Assembly (NCBI RefSeq): GCF_002127215.1
Contig: NZ_NFUT01000002.1
Coordinates: 248,001 to 312,000, forward strand
Direction of reading: 5' to 3'
Length of the DNA: 64,000 bases
Source of the DNA: Hydrogenophaga sp. IBVHS2
GTDB lineage: Bacteria > Pseudomonadota > Gammaproteobacteria > Burkholderiales > Burkholderiaceae_C
Below are positions 1 through 13,613 of the stretch, one piece after another. The position numbers were made by a program, and so were the translations under genes. The notes under the pieces were generated by a model. That model was not told the DNA's origin. It worked only from the letters and a program-made list of their open reading frames with translations, and did not search any database. Each line of letters begins with the position of its first letter. Within the stretch, counting starts at the first letter, position 1.

Positions 1-1
1 C

Positions 2-274
2 ACCTCGCGCGGGTCACGCGCCGGCGAGGCCATGACCCGGGTGATGTTCTGGCAGCTGGTGCGCCGTTATGCGCAGCAGGCCGGCATCACGGTGCACCTG
101 TCGCCGCACACGCTGCGCCATGCCTTTGCCACCCACCTGCTCAACCACGGGGCCGATCTGCGGGCGGTGCAGCTGCTGCTGGGGCATGCCGACATCTCCA
201 CCACCACCATCTACACCCATGTGGCGCGCGAGCGCCTGAAGACGCTGGTGGCTCGGCACCACCCGCGCGGCTGA
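2..274 (+). CDS. xerD: Site-specific tyrosine recombinase XerD, C-terminal part
   Basis: This is the last ~90 codons of a tyrosine recombinase cut by the left window edge. XerD acts with XerC at dif to resolve chromosome dimers. The fragment shows the catalytic box [12 protein letters not shown] (the conserved HxxR), then [16 protein letters not shown] with the second conserved His and the nucleophile Tyr, and it ends [16 protein letters not shown], the usual XerD tail. The reading frame is open to the edge, so the real start lies outside. XerC is the alternative, but the HHPRG end favours XerD. Confidence 0.93.
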   Translation, partial: TSRGSRAGEAMTRVMFWQLVRRYAQQAGITVHLSPHTLRHAFATHLLNHGADLRAVQLLLGHADISTTTIYTHVARERLKTLVARHHPRG

Positions 275-289
275 CGCTGCCCGAGCGGC

Positions 290-552
290 TTACTTGTAGA
301 AGGCCTCGACCCGGCCCTTGAGCTGGATGAGCAGCGGCTGGCCCTTGCGGTCCAGGGTCTTGCCCGACGGGACCTTGATCCAGCCACCGCTGATGCAGTA
401 CTCGGACACGTCGAAACGTTCCTTGCCATTGAAGACGATGCCGATGTCGTGCTCGAACACGGCGGCCACGTGGTGCGGGCTGCGCGGGTCGATGCTCAGG
501 CGGTCGGGCAGGGCGGGGCGGTTGTCGGGAGCGGGGGAGGTGGTGCTGTCGT

Positions 553-556
<4 letters not shown>
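290..556 (-). CDS. DUF3297 family small protein
   Basis: An 88-residue protein resembling the DUF3297 family, a short conserved proteobacterial family of unknown function. The core is DRLSIDPRSPHHVAAVFEHD, then VRFNGKER-like IVFNGKERFDVSEY and a C-terminal WIKVP...LIQLKGRVEAFYK. It has no signal peptide or membrane segment, so it is probably cytoplasmic. Its ATG overlaps the dbpA stop (ATGA), so it is the last gene of a four-gene minus-strand unit. No role is assigned. Confidence 0.8.
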
Positions 557-1961
<1,405 letters not shown>

Positions 1962-1965
<4 letters not shown>

Positions 1966-3473
1966 GCCCGATTGTCGCTCCCGCCCGTGGTGCCCAGCGT
2001 GAAGCGGAAGGTGGCGCCCTGGCCGGGTGCGCTTTCGGCCCACACCCGCCCGCCGTGGCGGGTGACGATGCGGTGCACGATGCTCAGGCCCAGCCCGGTG
2101 CCGGCGTAGTCGCGTTCGGCATGCAGGCGGAAGAACGGGTCGAACAGGTGCGAGGCCTTGCCCGCATCGAAGCCGCAGCCGTGGTCGCGCACGAAGTACA
2201 CCGTTTCCTCGCCCAGGGTCTCGCTGCCGACCTCGATGCGGGTCACCGGCTCGCGGGCACTGAATTTCCAGGCGTTGCGCAGCAGGTTGTCCATGACGCT
2301 GCGCATCAGGGCCGGATCGGCCAGCACCACCATGCCGGAGGTGATGGCGATGTCGCACGGCCGCTGGGGATCGCCGTCCCGCAGCAGCGCGACCACCTCG
2401 CCGGCCAGTTCGCCCAGATCGACCCGTCCCAGCCGCATGTCCTGGCGCGACAGCCGGGCCATGTTGAGCAGCGCATCGATCAGGCTGCCCATGTGCACCG
2501 CCGAGCCGGCGATGCGCTGCAGCACGGCGGCCCCCTCGGGCCCCAGCGTGTCCCGGTGGTCTTCCAGCAGGACCTGGCTCAGGCCTGAGATGGCCCGGAT
2601 GGGCGCCCGCAGGTCGTGGGCCACCGTGTGGTTGAAGGCTTCCAGTTCCTTGAGGCTCTGCTGCAGCTCGCGGGTGCGCTCCTGCACCCGGGCCTCCAGC
2701 GCCTCGTTGACCTGCTGCAGCGCCTGCGCGGCCTGCTTGGTGGCGGTGATGTCCTGCACCACGCAGTTGGTGCGGCCGTCTTCCAGGGTGGCACCGTCCA
2801 TGCGCAGCCAGCGCAGGCCCTGGCCGGGCACCTGGCTGCGGAATTCCTGGCTGAAGCGGCCCGGCACCTGCCCGAGCAGGCAGCGGCTGACGGCCAGGCG
2901 GTCCTCGTCCACCACGATGCGCAGCGCCGTGGCCAGCGGCACCGGCACGTGTTCGGCCACGCCGATGCGGCGGGCGCTGGCGCCGGCGGTGCGCACCGTG
3001 CCGGCCTCGGGGTCGCATTCCAGGCTGCCCATGTCGGCCGACTGCAGGGCCTGGGCCAGCAGCCGCTGGTTCTCGTTGAGGGCCAGCTGCATCTGGTGGC
3101 GCTCCAGCGCCATCTGGATGGTGGCGTGCAGTTCGCGCTCCGAGAACGGCTTGATCAGATACCCGTAGGGCCGGGTCAGGCGGGCCCGCTCCAGCGTGGC
3201 GTCTTCGGAGTAGGCGGTGAGGTAGATCACCGGCACCGCGCCGTGCGGCGAATGGCTCAGTGCGCCGGCCACATCGATGCCGTCCAGCTCGCCCTTGATG
3301 TGGATGTCCATCAGCACCAGGTCCGGCCGTTCGGACTCCACCAGCTGCAGGCTCTCGCTGCCGGACTCGGCCACACCGGCCACCTGGTAACCCATGTGCT
3401 GCAGGCGCTGCTGCAGGTTGAAGGCGACGATGCCTTCGTCTTCGACGATGAGGATCTTGGCCGGCCCCTTCAT
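1962..3473 (-). CDS. Receiver-PAS-histidine kinase hybrid protein
   Basis: 503-residue soluble signalling protein. An N-terminal receiver domain (KILIVEDE, phospho-acceptor Asp near residue 56 in LVLMDIHIKG, Lys in LIKPF) is followed by a PAS-like segment, a coiled coil (~225-270), a HisKA dimerisation helix with VAHDLRAPIRAISG, and an HATPase_c domain with N box LLRNAWKF, DHGCGFD and GTGLGLSIV. It has no transmembrane segment, so it must be driven by a partner kinase, probably the gene just upstream, with which it overlaps by four bases. A receiver placed before its own kinase suggests a phosphorelay intermediate. No output regulator is adjacent. Confidence 0.88.
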
Positions 3474-4498
3474 GCCGCCGCTCCCACCTTGAACCGCAGC
3501 TCGAACCGCACCGGCTCGCCGCGGTGGATGTCCAGCACGCCGCCGAGCTGGCGGGTGAGCAGCTGCACCAGCTGCAGGCCCAGGGTCTGGGTCTGACGCA
3601 GGTTCTGGCCCTCGGCGATGGGCACGCCGTCGTTGCGGACCGACAGCACCACCTCGCCCGGTGAAGGCTCCCGCAGCTCGACATCGATGCGTCCGCTGCG
3701 ACCGCCCGGGAACCCATGCTTGAGGGCATTGCTCACCAGCTCGTTGATCACCAGTCCGCAGGGGATGGCCTCGTTGATGGGCAGCTTGATGCCGTTGGCC
3801 TGCACGCCGATCTGCACCTGTCCGGCCACCAGCCGGTAGGAATCGGTCAGGCCCCGCACCAGTTCGTCGAGGAACCGGGTGAAGTCCACCTGGGCCACGT
3901 TGTCCGACTGGTAGAGCGTCTGGTGGATCAGCGACATCGAACGGATGCGGTTCTGGCTTTCGCGCAGTGCGCCCACCAGATCGTGGTCCTGCAGCCGCAT
4001 GGCCTGCAGGTCGAGCAGGCTGTGGATGACCTGCAGGTTGTTCTTGACCCGGTGGTGCACCTCGCGCAGCAGCAGGTCCTTCTGGGCCAGCGCCTCCTGG
4101 ATGCGCCGTTCGCTCTGCTTGCGCTCGGACAGGTCGAGGATGACCGACAGGATCATGGGGCCCTCGCCGGTCTCCACCGGGTTGATGCCGATCTCCACCG
4201 GGAACTCGCTGCCGTCCTTGCGGCGGCCGGCCAGGTCGCGCCCGGCGCCCATGGGCCGGGCCGAGGTCTCGGCCAGGAAGCCCTGCCGGTAGCCGGGGTG
4301 GGCATGGCGAAAGCGTTCGGGCACCAGCACCTCCACCCGCTGCCCGATCAGCTCGTCGCTGTCGTACCCGAAGGTCTGCTCGGCCAGGCGATTGGCGCGC
4401 GTGATCTCGCCCGCCTGGTTGACGACGATCATCGACACCGGGGTGCGATCGAACGCGCGACCCAGGTATTCGTCCAGCGGAACGTGCTGGCTGCTCAT
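3470..4498 (-). CDS. PAS-domain histidine kinase, HisKA_2 type
   Basis: 342-residue soluble sensor kinase. A PAS domain spans about residues 10-125 (TPVSMIVVNQAGEITRANR, then RKDGSEFPVEIGINPV and the PAC end ILDLSERKQSE). It is followed by a HisKA_2 phospho-acceptor block EVHHRVKNNLQ (His148/149) and a C-terminal ATPase domain with LVINELVSNALKHG and GLQLVQLLTRQLGG. This kinase class is typical of light or redox PAS sensors and general stress phosphorelays. No cofactor-binding Cys or His of a LOV or heme PAS is evident. It is the first gene of the kinase-hybrid-dbpA-DUF3297 unit. Confidence 0.87.
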   Translation of the reverse strand: MSSQHVPLDEYLGRAFDRTPVSMIVVNQAGEITRANRLAEQTFGYDSDELIGQRVEVLVPERFRHAHPGYRQGFLAETSARPMGAGRDLAGRRKDGSEFPVEIGINPVETGEGPMILSVILDLSERKQSERRIQEALAQKDLLLREVHHRVKNNLQVIHSLLDLQAMRLQDHDLVGALRESQNRIRSMSLIHQTLYQSDNVAQVDFTRFLDELVRGLTDSYRLVAGQVQIGVQANGIKLPINEAIPCGLVINELVSNALKHGFPGGRSGRIDVELREPSPGEVVLSVRNDGVPIAEGQNLRQTQTLGLQLVQLLTRQLGGVLDIHRGEPVRFELRFKVGAAA

Positions 4499-4636
4499 GG
4501 GGCTGCTGCCATTTCCCTGTTCATTGTGAGGATGCTACGCCGTCGGACCCCGTTTGGATGCACTACCCGGTGCTGTATGAGAGATCGATCCGACCGAAGC
4601 GTGACAAACCGCCATTGGGTGTCCCCCGGGCGGGGT

Positions 4637-5503
4637 TTACGCTGCCGTCAAGGCGGCCATTTCGGCATCCGAGAAGCCGGCGGCGCGTCGGGCGGCTTCG
4701 TTGAGCGGGGGGCGGGGACGCGGCGCGGCGTGGCGACGCGCCAGCACCCGGTAGTGGGCCACCGGGTCCAGGGCCTGCTGCTCGCACAGCCAGCCGTACC
4801 AGCGGTTGCCCACCGCCACATGGCCGATCTCGTCGCGCAGGATGATGTCCAGAATCTCGACCGCCCGCAGCGCATGGGGCGTGGCCACCTGGCGCAGCCG
4901 GCGCTGGATCAGGGGCGTGGCATCGAGTCCGCGGGCTTCCAGCGTGCGGGGCACCAGCGCCATGCGGGCGGTGATGTCGTCCTGGGTGCGCACGCACATG
5001 GTCCAGAGTCCGTCGTGGGCCTCGAAGTCGCCATAGGCATGGCCCATCGAGGCCAGCAGGCCGGCCAGCAGCCCGTGGTGCGTGGCTTCCTCGTGGGCCA
5101 CCCGAAGCCAGTCGCGGTAGTAGTCGGCCGGCATGCCGGCAAATCGCCAGACCGCGTCCAGCGCCAGGTTGATGGCGTTGAACTCGATGTGGGCAATGGC
5201 ATGGATCTGCGCCGCCAGACCTTCGGGGGTGAACGGCGTGCGGTGCGGCACGTCGGCCGGCGGCACCAGGGCAGGGCGGTCGGGGCGGCCGGGCAGGCCC
5301 GTGGGCGGTGCCTCCAGCCGCCGCGCCGACTCGGCGGCCAGCACCGGGCCGCCCCCGTCGGGCAGGTCCGTCAGCCGCTGCCACAGGGCATGGGTGGCCG
5401 CCACCTTGGCCGGTGGGTCGCGCAGCTGCAGCGCCTGCAGGGCCGCCTCCCGCAGGCCGGTGGCGGGATGAGTCTCGGGGGCGGAAGCCGGGCAGGGGGT
5501 CAT
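4637..5503 (-). CDS. DUF455 family ferritin-like protein
   Basis: 288-residue protein of the DUF455 ferritin-like group. Di-iron type ligand patterns occur in HAIAHIEFNAINLALD (E and H), VAHEEATHHGLL (EExxH) and LRDEIGHVAVGNRWY (DExxH), which indicate a four-helix diiron bundle. The substrate is unknown; related proteins are sometimes described as MiaE-like. The ATG at 5503 is chosen because a TAGAAT -10-like hexamer lies just upstream on this strand; an in-frame ATG at 5524 would add seven residues. It is divergent from the carbonic-anhydrase-like gene, with only about 38 bp between starts. Confidence 0.82.
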   Translation of the reverse strand: MTPCPASAPETHPATGLREAALQALQLRDPPAKVAATHALWQRLTDLPDGGGPVLAAESARRLEAPPTGLPGRPDRPALVPPADVPHRTPFTPEGLAAQIHAIAHIEFNAINLALDAVWRFAGMPADYYRDWLRVAHEEATHHGLLAGLLASMGHAYGDFEAHDGLWTMCVRTQDDITARMALVPRTLEARGLDATPLIQRRLRQVATPHALRAVEILDIILRDEIGHVAVGNRWYGWLCEQQALDPVAHYRVLARRHAAPRPRPPLNEAARRAAGFSDAEMAALTAA

Positions 5504-5504
5504 C

Positions 5505-5540
5505 CCTACAATTCTAGGTTTCATACCCCCGGAGGCACCG
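5505..5540. promoter_or_regulatory. Overlapping divergent promoter region
   Basis: On the plus strand TACAAT (5507-5512) is a good -10 hexamer for the gene starting at 5542. On the minus strand TAGAAT (5516-5511) is an equally good -10 for the DUF455 gene. The two hexamers overlap by two bases. No convincing -35 boxes are visible, so this remains a prediction from position and composition in an otherwise GC-rich stretch. Confidence 0.4.
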
Positions 5541-5541
5541 C

Positions 5542-6066
5542 ATGGCCATCTACGAACTCGACGGAACCGCGCCCCAGCTGGCCCCCAGTGCCTGGGTGGC
5601 CGACAACGCCCAGGTCATGGGCAGCGTGACGCTGGCCGCCGACAGCAGCGTCTGGTTCGGCGTGACCATCCGCGGCGACACCGAGACCATCACCGTGGGC
5701 GAGGGCAGCAATGTGCAGGACGGCAGCGTGCTGCATGCCGACGTGGGCTTTCCGCTGACCATCGGCCGCCACGTGACGGTGGGCCATCAGGTCATGCTGC
5801 ACGGCTGCACCATCGGCGACGAGTCGCTCATCGGCATCGGTGCGGTGGTGCTCAACGGCGCGAAGATCGGCAGGCACTGTCTGGTGGGTGCCGGCGCCCT
5901 GGTGACCGAGGGCAAGGAGTTCCCCGACGGCTCCATGATCATCGGCAGCCCCGCGCGCGCCATCAAGACGCTCACCCCCGAGCAGATCGCCGGTCTGCGC
6001 CGCAGCGCCGAGCACTACATCGACAACGCACGCCGCTACCGCCAGGGCTTGAAAAAGATCGGCTGA
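5542..6066 (+). CDS. Gamma-carbonic anhydrase family protein
   Basis: 174-residue left-handed beta-helix protein (repeated hexapeptides such as VGSVTLAADSSVWFGVTIRGD) of the gamma-carbonic anhydrase / YrdA / PaaY family. The three metal-binding histidines are in place at His65 (SVLHADVG), His82 and His87 (GHQVMLHGC). The C-terminal helix RSAEHYIDNARRYRQGLKKI is typical. The RBS GGAGG at 5531-5535 supports the start. It may be a carbonic anhydrase or an acyl thioesterase-like relative; family members are often assigned no proven activity. Confidence 0.9.
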   Translation: MAIYELDGTAPQLAPSAWVADNAQVMGSVTLAADSSVWFGVTIRGDTETITVGEGSNVQDGSVLHADVGFPLTIGRHVTVGHQVMLHGCTIGDESLIGIGAVVLNGAKIGRHCLVGAGALVTEGKEFPDGSMIIGSPARAIKTLTPEQIAGLRRSAEHYIDNARRYRQGLKKIG

Positions 6067-6102
6067 TCCCGATGTGCCCGCGTTCCCTCCTGAAAGCCCC
6101 TT

Positions 6103-7083
6103 GTGTCCGAACTCCACAAATTCGTCTTTGAAGGCCTGCCGGTGCGCGGCATGCTGGTGCGCCTGACCGATGCCTGGCAGGACATCCTGCGCCGCCGTGC
6201 CCAGGCCGGCGGCTACCCGGCCGCCGTGACCGAGCTGCTCGGCGAAATGACGGCGGCCGCCGCCCTGATGCAGGCCAACATCAAGTTCAACGGCTCCCTC
6301 ACGCTGCAGATCATGGGCGACGGCCCGGTCAAGCTGGCCGTGGCCGAGGTGCAGCCCGACCTGGCGCTGCGGGCCACCGCCACCGTCATGGGCGAGGTGG
6401 CGCCGGACGCGCCGCTCTCGCACATGGTCAACGTCACCAACCAGGGGCGCTGCGCCATCACGCTCGACCCCAGGGACCGTCTGCCCGGTCAGCAGCCCTA
6501 CCAGGGCGTGGTGCCGCTGTTCGGCGACCGGCACGAGAAGCTCGAGCGCATCAGCGAGGTCATCGAGCACTACATGCTGCAGAGCGAACAGCTCGACACC
6601 CGGCTGGTGCTGGCCGCCAACGACCAGGTGGCCGCCGGCCTGCTGATCCAGCGTCTGCCGCTGCAGGGCGAGGCCAACCTGGCCGGCAGTGGTGTGGCCC
6701 GCAGCGACGAAGACCACATCGGCCGCAACGAGGACTACAACCGCATCGCCATCCTGGCCGCCAGCCTGAAGCGCGAGGAACTGCTCACGCTGGACGCCGA
6801 CACCATCCTGCACCGCCTGTTCTGGGAAGAGGACGTGCGCCGCTTCGAGCCGCTGAGTGGCGAGCAGGGCCCGCGCTTTGCCTGCACCTGCTCGCGCGAA
6901 CGGGTGAGCAGCATGCTGCGCAGCCTGGGCCGCGACGAGGTGGAATCCATCATTGCCGAGCAGGGCGGTGTGGAGGTGGGCTGCGACTTCTGCGGCGCCC
7001 AGTACCGCTTCGATCCGGTGGACGCCGCCCAGGTGTTCCTGCAGGTCGACCAGCAGCCGCCGGTCAACCGTCAGACCCACTGA
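6103..7083 (+). CDS. hslO: Redox-regulated chaperone Hsp33
   Basis: 326-residue Hsp33, a cytoplasmic holdase activated by oxidation of its zinc-binding cysteines. The N-terminal domain has the family signature VRLTDAWQDILRRR and LLGEMTAAAALM. The C-terminal redox switch has CxC (CTCSRERV) and, about 30 residues on, CxxC (GCDFCGAQYRF). Start is the GTG at 6103, giving MSELHKFVFEG, the conserved beginning. It is somewhat longer than the usual ~290 residues because of extra residues in the linker. It lies 36 bp after the carbonic anhydrase-like gene and is probably co-transcribed. Confidence 0.95.
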   Translation: MSELHKFVFEGLPVRGMLVRLTDAWQDILRRRAQAGGYPAAVTELLGEMTAAAALMQANIKFNGSLTLQIMGDGPVKLAVAEVQPDLALRATATVMGEVAPDAPLSHMVNVTNQGRCAITLDPRDRLPGQQPYQGVVPLFGDRHEKLERISEVIEHYMLQSEQLDTRLVLAANDQVAAGLLIQRLPLQGEANLAGSGVARSDEDHIGRNEDYNRIAILAASLKREELLTLDADTILHRLFWEEDVRRFEPLSGEQGPRFACTCSRERVSSMLRSLGRDEVESIIAEQGGVEVGCDFCGAQYRFDPVDAAQVFLQVDQQPPVNRQTH

Positions 7084-7090
7084 CCCGGTT

Positions 7091-7768
7091 TCAGGCCGTT
7101 CCGGCGCCGCGCTGCCGCACCAGGCTGCTGAACAGCCGGTGCTCGCACTCCGGGTCGCTGCAGTTGTCGCAGCTCCAGCGGCCACTGCCTTCCTCCAGCA
7201 GGGCGTCGCTGGCCACCAGCGGGCGCTCCAGCCGTGATCCGAGCCGGTTCTGCACCGCCCGCAGGGCCTGGGCCAGCCGCTGCCCGCCCTGGCCGTACAC
7301 CGGCGTGAAGGGCAGGCCGGCCTGCTGCAGGGCGGTGCGCAGCAAGCGGTCGATGGCCTGCCGCACGGCAGGGCTGTCGCGGAACAGGCCATCGGGCTGC
7401 CAGGGCAGGTCCAGCCCCATCAGCAGGGTGAGGTCGATGCCGCGTTGCTGCTGCAAGGCCCGGGCCCAGAGGCTGTCGTCGGCAAAGTAGTGCGCGCTGT
7501 AGGCCGCGACCACCAGACCGGTGGTGTCGGCCACGACCACGTCGACGGCGTCGGTCATGGCGGCCTGGATCCGGCGGTCCTGTTCCGCGGCCAGGGCCGA
7601 CTGTTCGTGGGCCAGGGGCGCGCGGCCGGCGGCCTCGCACCAGGCGCGCAGGTGCTCGGGCACCTGCACCACCCGCAGGCCGTGCGCGCGCAGGGCCTGG
7701 GTCAGCTCCAGACAGAGGGTGGATTTGCCGCTGGACTCGCCGCCCAGCAGGGCGATGCAGACCGGCAT
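7091..7768 (-). CDS. NadR/ribosylnicotinamide-kinase-like ATPase with C-terminal Cys motif
   Basis: 225-residue P-loop protein. Walker A GGESSGKST at the N-terminus and VVVADTTGLVVAAY resemble the nucleoside kinase domain of NadR, which phosphorylates nicotinamide riboside. LLMGLDLPWQPDGLFRDS matches the family's lid region. The C-terminus has a compact CDNCSDPECEHRLF cluster that could bind zinc, which is not part of the usual NadR kinase domain. It follows ftsB with an 11 bp gap and may be in that operon. The substrate is inferred only from family similarity. Confidence 0.75.
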   Translation of the reverse strand: MPVCIALLGGESSGKSTLCLELTQALRAHGLRVVQVPEHLRAWCEAAGRAPLAHEQSALAAEQDRRIQAAMTDAVDVVVADTTGLVVAAYSAHYFADDSLWARALQQQRGIDLTLLMGLDLPWQPDGLFRDSPAVRQAIDRLLRTALQQAGLPFTPVYGQGGQRLAQALRAVQNRLGSRLERPLVASDALLEEGSGRWSCDNCSDPECEHRLFSSLVRQRGAGTA

Positions 7769-7778
7769 CGGCAGACCG

Positions 7779-8084
7779 TCAGCGCGGCGCGGCCGCAGGC
7801 TTCAGACCGGGGGCGGCCACCTGCACGAAGATCTCGTTGGGCCGCACCATGCCGAGGTCCTGGCGGGCCAGTTCCTCGACCATGTCCAGGCCCTCCTGCA
7901 GGTCGCGCACCTCGCTGGCGATCTGGTCGTTGCGCTGCTGCGCCTGTTCGTTGGCCTCGACCTGAGCGGCCAGCTCGCGCTTCATCTCGGCCACCCGGGG
8001 CACGCTGCCCCGCCCCAGCCACAGCTGGGCATGCAGCATCAGCAGCAGGCCGACCAGCAGGGCAGGGATGAGGCGGCTGGCCAT
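7779..8084 (-). CDS. ftsB: Cell division protein FtsB
   Basis: 101-residue bitopic membrane protein. A single N-terminal transmembrane helix (LIPALLVGLLLMLHAQLWLG) is followed by a coiled coil (residues ~30-75, rich in E, Q and R heptads) and the conserved RxDLGMVRPNEIFVQV tail of FtsB/DivIC. FtsB forms a complex with FtsL and FtsQ in the divisome. It sits 7 bp downstream of eno, the standard proteobacterial eno-ftsB arrangement. Confidence 0.93.
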   Translation of the reverse strand: MASRLIPALLVGLLLMLHAQLWLGRGSVPRVAEMKRELAAQVEANEQAQQRNDQIASEVRDLQEGLDMVEELARQDLGMVRPNEIFVQVAAPGLKPAAAPR

Positions 8085-8091
8085 GGAGGGA

Positions 8092-9408
<1,317 letters not shown>

Positions 9409-9696
9409 TCAGACGCCTTCGACGGCGATCATGCGGATCGAGCCGGCGCCTTCGCGGGCCTCGCGGGCGCGGGTGTAGGTCTCGGAGTCGTAATAGGCCT
9501 GGGCCGAGGCCAGGTCCTTGAACTTCAGCACCACGATGCGCTGGGGCGTCCAGCCACCTTCCAGGCTGAGGGTGCGGCCACCGCGGGCCAGCACCTCGGC
9601 ACCGTGCTCCTGCATGGCGCGGGTGCTCCACTCGCGGTAGACCTTCATCTGTTCTTCGTTGGTGACGGTGACGTCGGCAATCAGGTAGGCGGGCAT
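9409..9696 (-). CDS. DUF1330 domain protein
   Basis: 95-residue ferredoxin-like-fold protein of the DUF1330 family: it opens MPAYLIADVTVTNEEQMKVYREW and contains VVLKFKDLASAQAYYDS. Proteins of this fold are dimeric alpha-beta barrels; the biochemical role is unknown. It is inserted between kdsA (13 bp upstream) and eno, a position common in Burkholderiales. Confidence 0.88.
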   Translation of the reverse strand: MPAYLIADVTVTNEEQMKVYREWSTRAMQEHGAEVLARGGRTLSLEGGWTPQRIVVLKFKDLASAQAYYDSETYTRAREAREGAGSIRMIAVEGV

Positions 9697-9709
9697 GGTG
9701 GTGCGTGGG

Positions 9710-10567
9710 TCAGTGGTTGAAATCGTTTTCCAGGAAGCCGTTGCGCTTGGTCACGGCGTCCAGCGCCAGCAGCGTCTCCAGCAGGGCCGGCATGTGCTTG
9801 AGCGGCACGGCGTTCGGGCCATCCGACAGGGCCTTGGCCGGGTCCGGGTGGGTTTCCATGAACAGGCCGGCCACGCCCACCGCCACGGCGGCGCGGGCCA
9901 GCACCGGCACCATCTCGCGCTGGCCGCCGCTGCTGGTGCCCTGACCGCCCGGCAGCTGCACGCTGTGGGTGGCGTCGAACACCACCGGTGCGCCGGTCTC
10001 GCGCATGATGGCCAGCGAGCGCATGTCGCTCACCAGGTTGTTGTAGCCGAAGCTGGCGCCGCGTTCGCAGGCCATGAAGCGGTCCTCGTCCAGGCCGGCT
10101 TCGCGCGCGGCGGCACGGGCCTTGTCGATCACGTTCTTCATGTCGTGCGGCGCCAGGAACTGCCCCTTCTTGATGTTCACCGGCTTGCCGCTGCGCGCCA
10201 CGGCATGGATGAAGTCGGTCTGGCGGCACAGGAAGGCCGGGGTCTGCAGCACGTCGCACACGGCGGCAGCGGGAGCGATGTCGTCTTCGGCGTGCACGTC
10301 GGTCAGCACCGGCACACCGAGTTCGCGGCGGATGCGCCCCAGGATCTCCAGGCCCTTGTCGCGACCGGGGCCGCGGAAGCTGGTGCCGCTGCTGCGGTTG
10401 GCCTTGTCGAAGCTGCTCTTGAAGATGAAGGGGATGCCCAGCCTGGCGGTGATGTCGCGCAGCTGGCCGGCCACATCCATCTGCAGCTGCTCGGACTCGA
10501 TGACGCAGGGTCCGGCGATCAGGAAGAAGGGCCGGTCCAGGCCGACGTCGAATCCGCAGAGCTTCAT
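9710..10567 (-). CDS. kdsA: 3-deoxy-D-manno-octulosonate 8-phosphate synthase
   Basis: 285-residue KDO-8-phosphate synthase, condensing arabinose 5-phosphate with phosphoenolpyruvate for lipopolysaccharide core synthesis. Key stretches are [61 protein letters not shown] and [13 protein letters not shown]. It lies 16 bp downstream of pyrG, consistent with an operon. Confidence 0.97.
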   Translation of the reverse strand: MKLCGFDVGLDRPFFLIAGPCVIESEQLQMDVAGQLRDITARLGIPFIFKSSFDKANRSSGTSFRGPGRDKGLEILGRIRRELGVPVLTDVHAEDDIAPAAAVCDVLQTPAFLCRQTDFIHAVARSGKPVNIKKGQFLAPHDMKNVIDKARAAAREAGLDEDRFMACERGASFGYNNLVSDMRSLAIMRETGAPVVFDATHSVQLPGGQGTSSGGQREMVPVLARAAVAVGVAGLFMETHPDPAKALSDGPNAVPLKHMPALLETLLALDAVTKRNGFLENDFNH

Positions 10568-10583
10568 GGGCTGGCCTCCGGCA

Positions 10584-12272
<1,689 letters not shown>

Positions 12273-12333
12273 TTATAGGGGCCCCCCCTCGGGCACCCGG
12301 CCGCGCGGCACCGCCCCTGCTACATTGCGCGGC

Positions 12334-13545
12334 ATGAACGATCTGAGCGGAAAACACGTGGTTCTGGGCCTTTCGGGCGGCATCGCCTGCTACAAGGCCG
12401 CCGAATTCTGTCGGGGGCTGATCAAGGCCGGCGCCACCGTGCAGGTGGTCATGACCGAATCGGCCACCCGCTTCATCACCGTGGCCACCCTGCAGGCGCT
12501 CTCCGGCCGGCCGGTGTATCTGTCGCAATGGGACGAGCGCCAGCCCAACCACATGCCGCACATCAACCTCGGCCGCGAGGCCGACGTGGTGGTGGTGGCC
12601 CCGGCCAGTGCCGACTTCATCGCCCGGCTGGTCCAGGGCCGGGCCGACGACCTGCTGTCCCTGCTGTGCCTGGCCCGCCCGGTCGAGCGGGTGCCCCTGC
12701 TCCTGGCCCCGGCCATGAACCGCGAGATGTGGGCCCACCCCGCCACGCAGCGCAATGTGGCGCAGGTGCAGGCCGATGGCGCCGTGGTGCTGGGCGTGGG
12801 CATGGGTGACCAGGCCTGCGGCGAGACCGGGGACGGCCGCATGCTGGAGCCGGACGAGCTGCTGTACGAGGTGCAGCGCCACTTCCAGCCGAAATCGCTC
12901 CAGGGCCGCCATGTGCTGGTCACGGCCGGCCCTACCTTCGAGGCCATCGACCCGGTGCGAGGCCTGACCAACCTGTCCAGCGGCAAGATGGGGTTTGCCA
13001 TCGCCCGCGCCGCGCACGAGGCCGGCGCCCAGGTCACGCTGGTGGCCGGGCCGGTGGGCCTGCCCACACCGCGCGGCGTGCAGCGCATCGACGTGAAGTC
13101 GGCGCTGGACATGCAGGCGGCGGTGCAGGCCACCGCCCCCCGGGCCGACGTGTTCGTGGCCGCCGCTGCCGTGGCCGACTGGCGCCCGGCCCGCGCGGCC
13201 GACCAGAAGATCAAGAAGGACGGCAGCGGCGCCACGCCCACGCTGGCCTTCGTGGAGAACCCGGACATCCTGGCCGGGGTGGCCGCCAGCGAGCGCGCAC
13301 TCAGCGGCGCCCTTTACTGCGTGGGCTTTGCCGCCGAAAGCCACGACCTGCTGGCCCATGCCCAGGCCAAGCGCGCGCGCAAGGGCGTGCCGCTGCTGGT
13401 GGGCAACATCGGCCCGGACACCTTCGGCCGCGACGACAACGCGCTGCTGCTGGTGGACGCCCAGGGCAGCACCGAACTGCCCCGCGCCGACAAGCTCAGC
13501 CTGGCGCGGCAGCTGGTGGGGGAGATCGCGCGGCGTCTGGGCTGA
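12334..13545 (+). CDS. coaBC: Bifunctional phosphopantothenoylcysteine decarboxylase/synthetase
   Basis: 403-residue Dfp/CoaBC, catalysing cysteine ligation to phosphopantothenate and decarboxylation in CoA synthesis. The N-terminal flavoprotein domain has GLSGGIACYKAAE, His in NHMPHINLGREAD and PAMNREMWAHP. The C-terminal synthetase domain starts near VLVTAGPTFEAIDPVRG with NLSSGKMGFAIA and KIKKDG. The ATG at 12334 is chosen because the aligned family start (MNDLSGKHVVLGLSGG) follows directly. Confidence 0.96.
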   Translation: MNDLSGKHVVLGLSGGIACYKAAEFCRGLIKAGATVQVVMTESATRFITVATLQALSGRPVYLSQWDERQPNHMPHINLGREADVVVVAPASADFIARLVQGRADDLLSLLCLARPVERVPLLLAPAMNREMWAHPATQRNVAQVQADGAVVLGVGMGDQACGETGDGRMLEPDELLYEVQRHFQPKSLQGRHVLVTAGPTFEAIDPVRGLTNLSSGKMGFAIARAAHEAGAQVTLVAGPVGLPTPRGVQRIDVKSALDMQAAVQATAPRADVFVAAAAVADWRPARAADQKIKKDGSGATPTLAFVENPDILAGVAASERALSGALYCVGFAAESHDLLAHAQAKRARKGVPLLVGNIGPDTFGRDDNALLLVDAQGSTELPRADKLSLARQLVGEIARRLG

Positions 13546-13613
13546 AACGCCAGCCATGAGCTTCCGGACGGCGTGGCCCCAGGGCCTGCCGATGGGTATA
13601 TTGCGGGCGCCAG

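Noticed and set aside
3716..5629. A 637-codon plus-strand open frame across the sensor kinase and DUF455 genes
   Set aside because: It crosses two clearly coding minus-strand genes and an intergenic promoter region; no recognisable domain.
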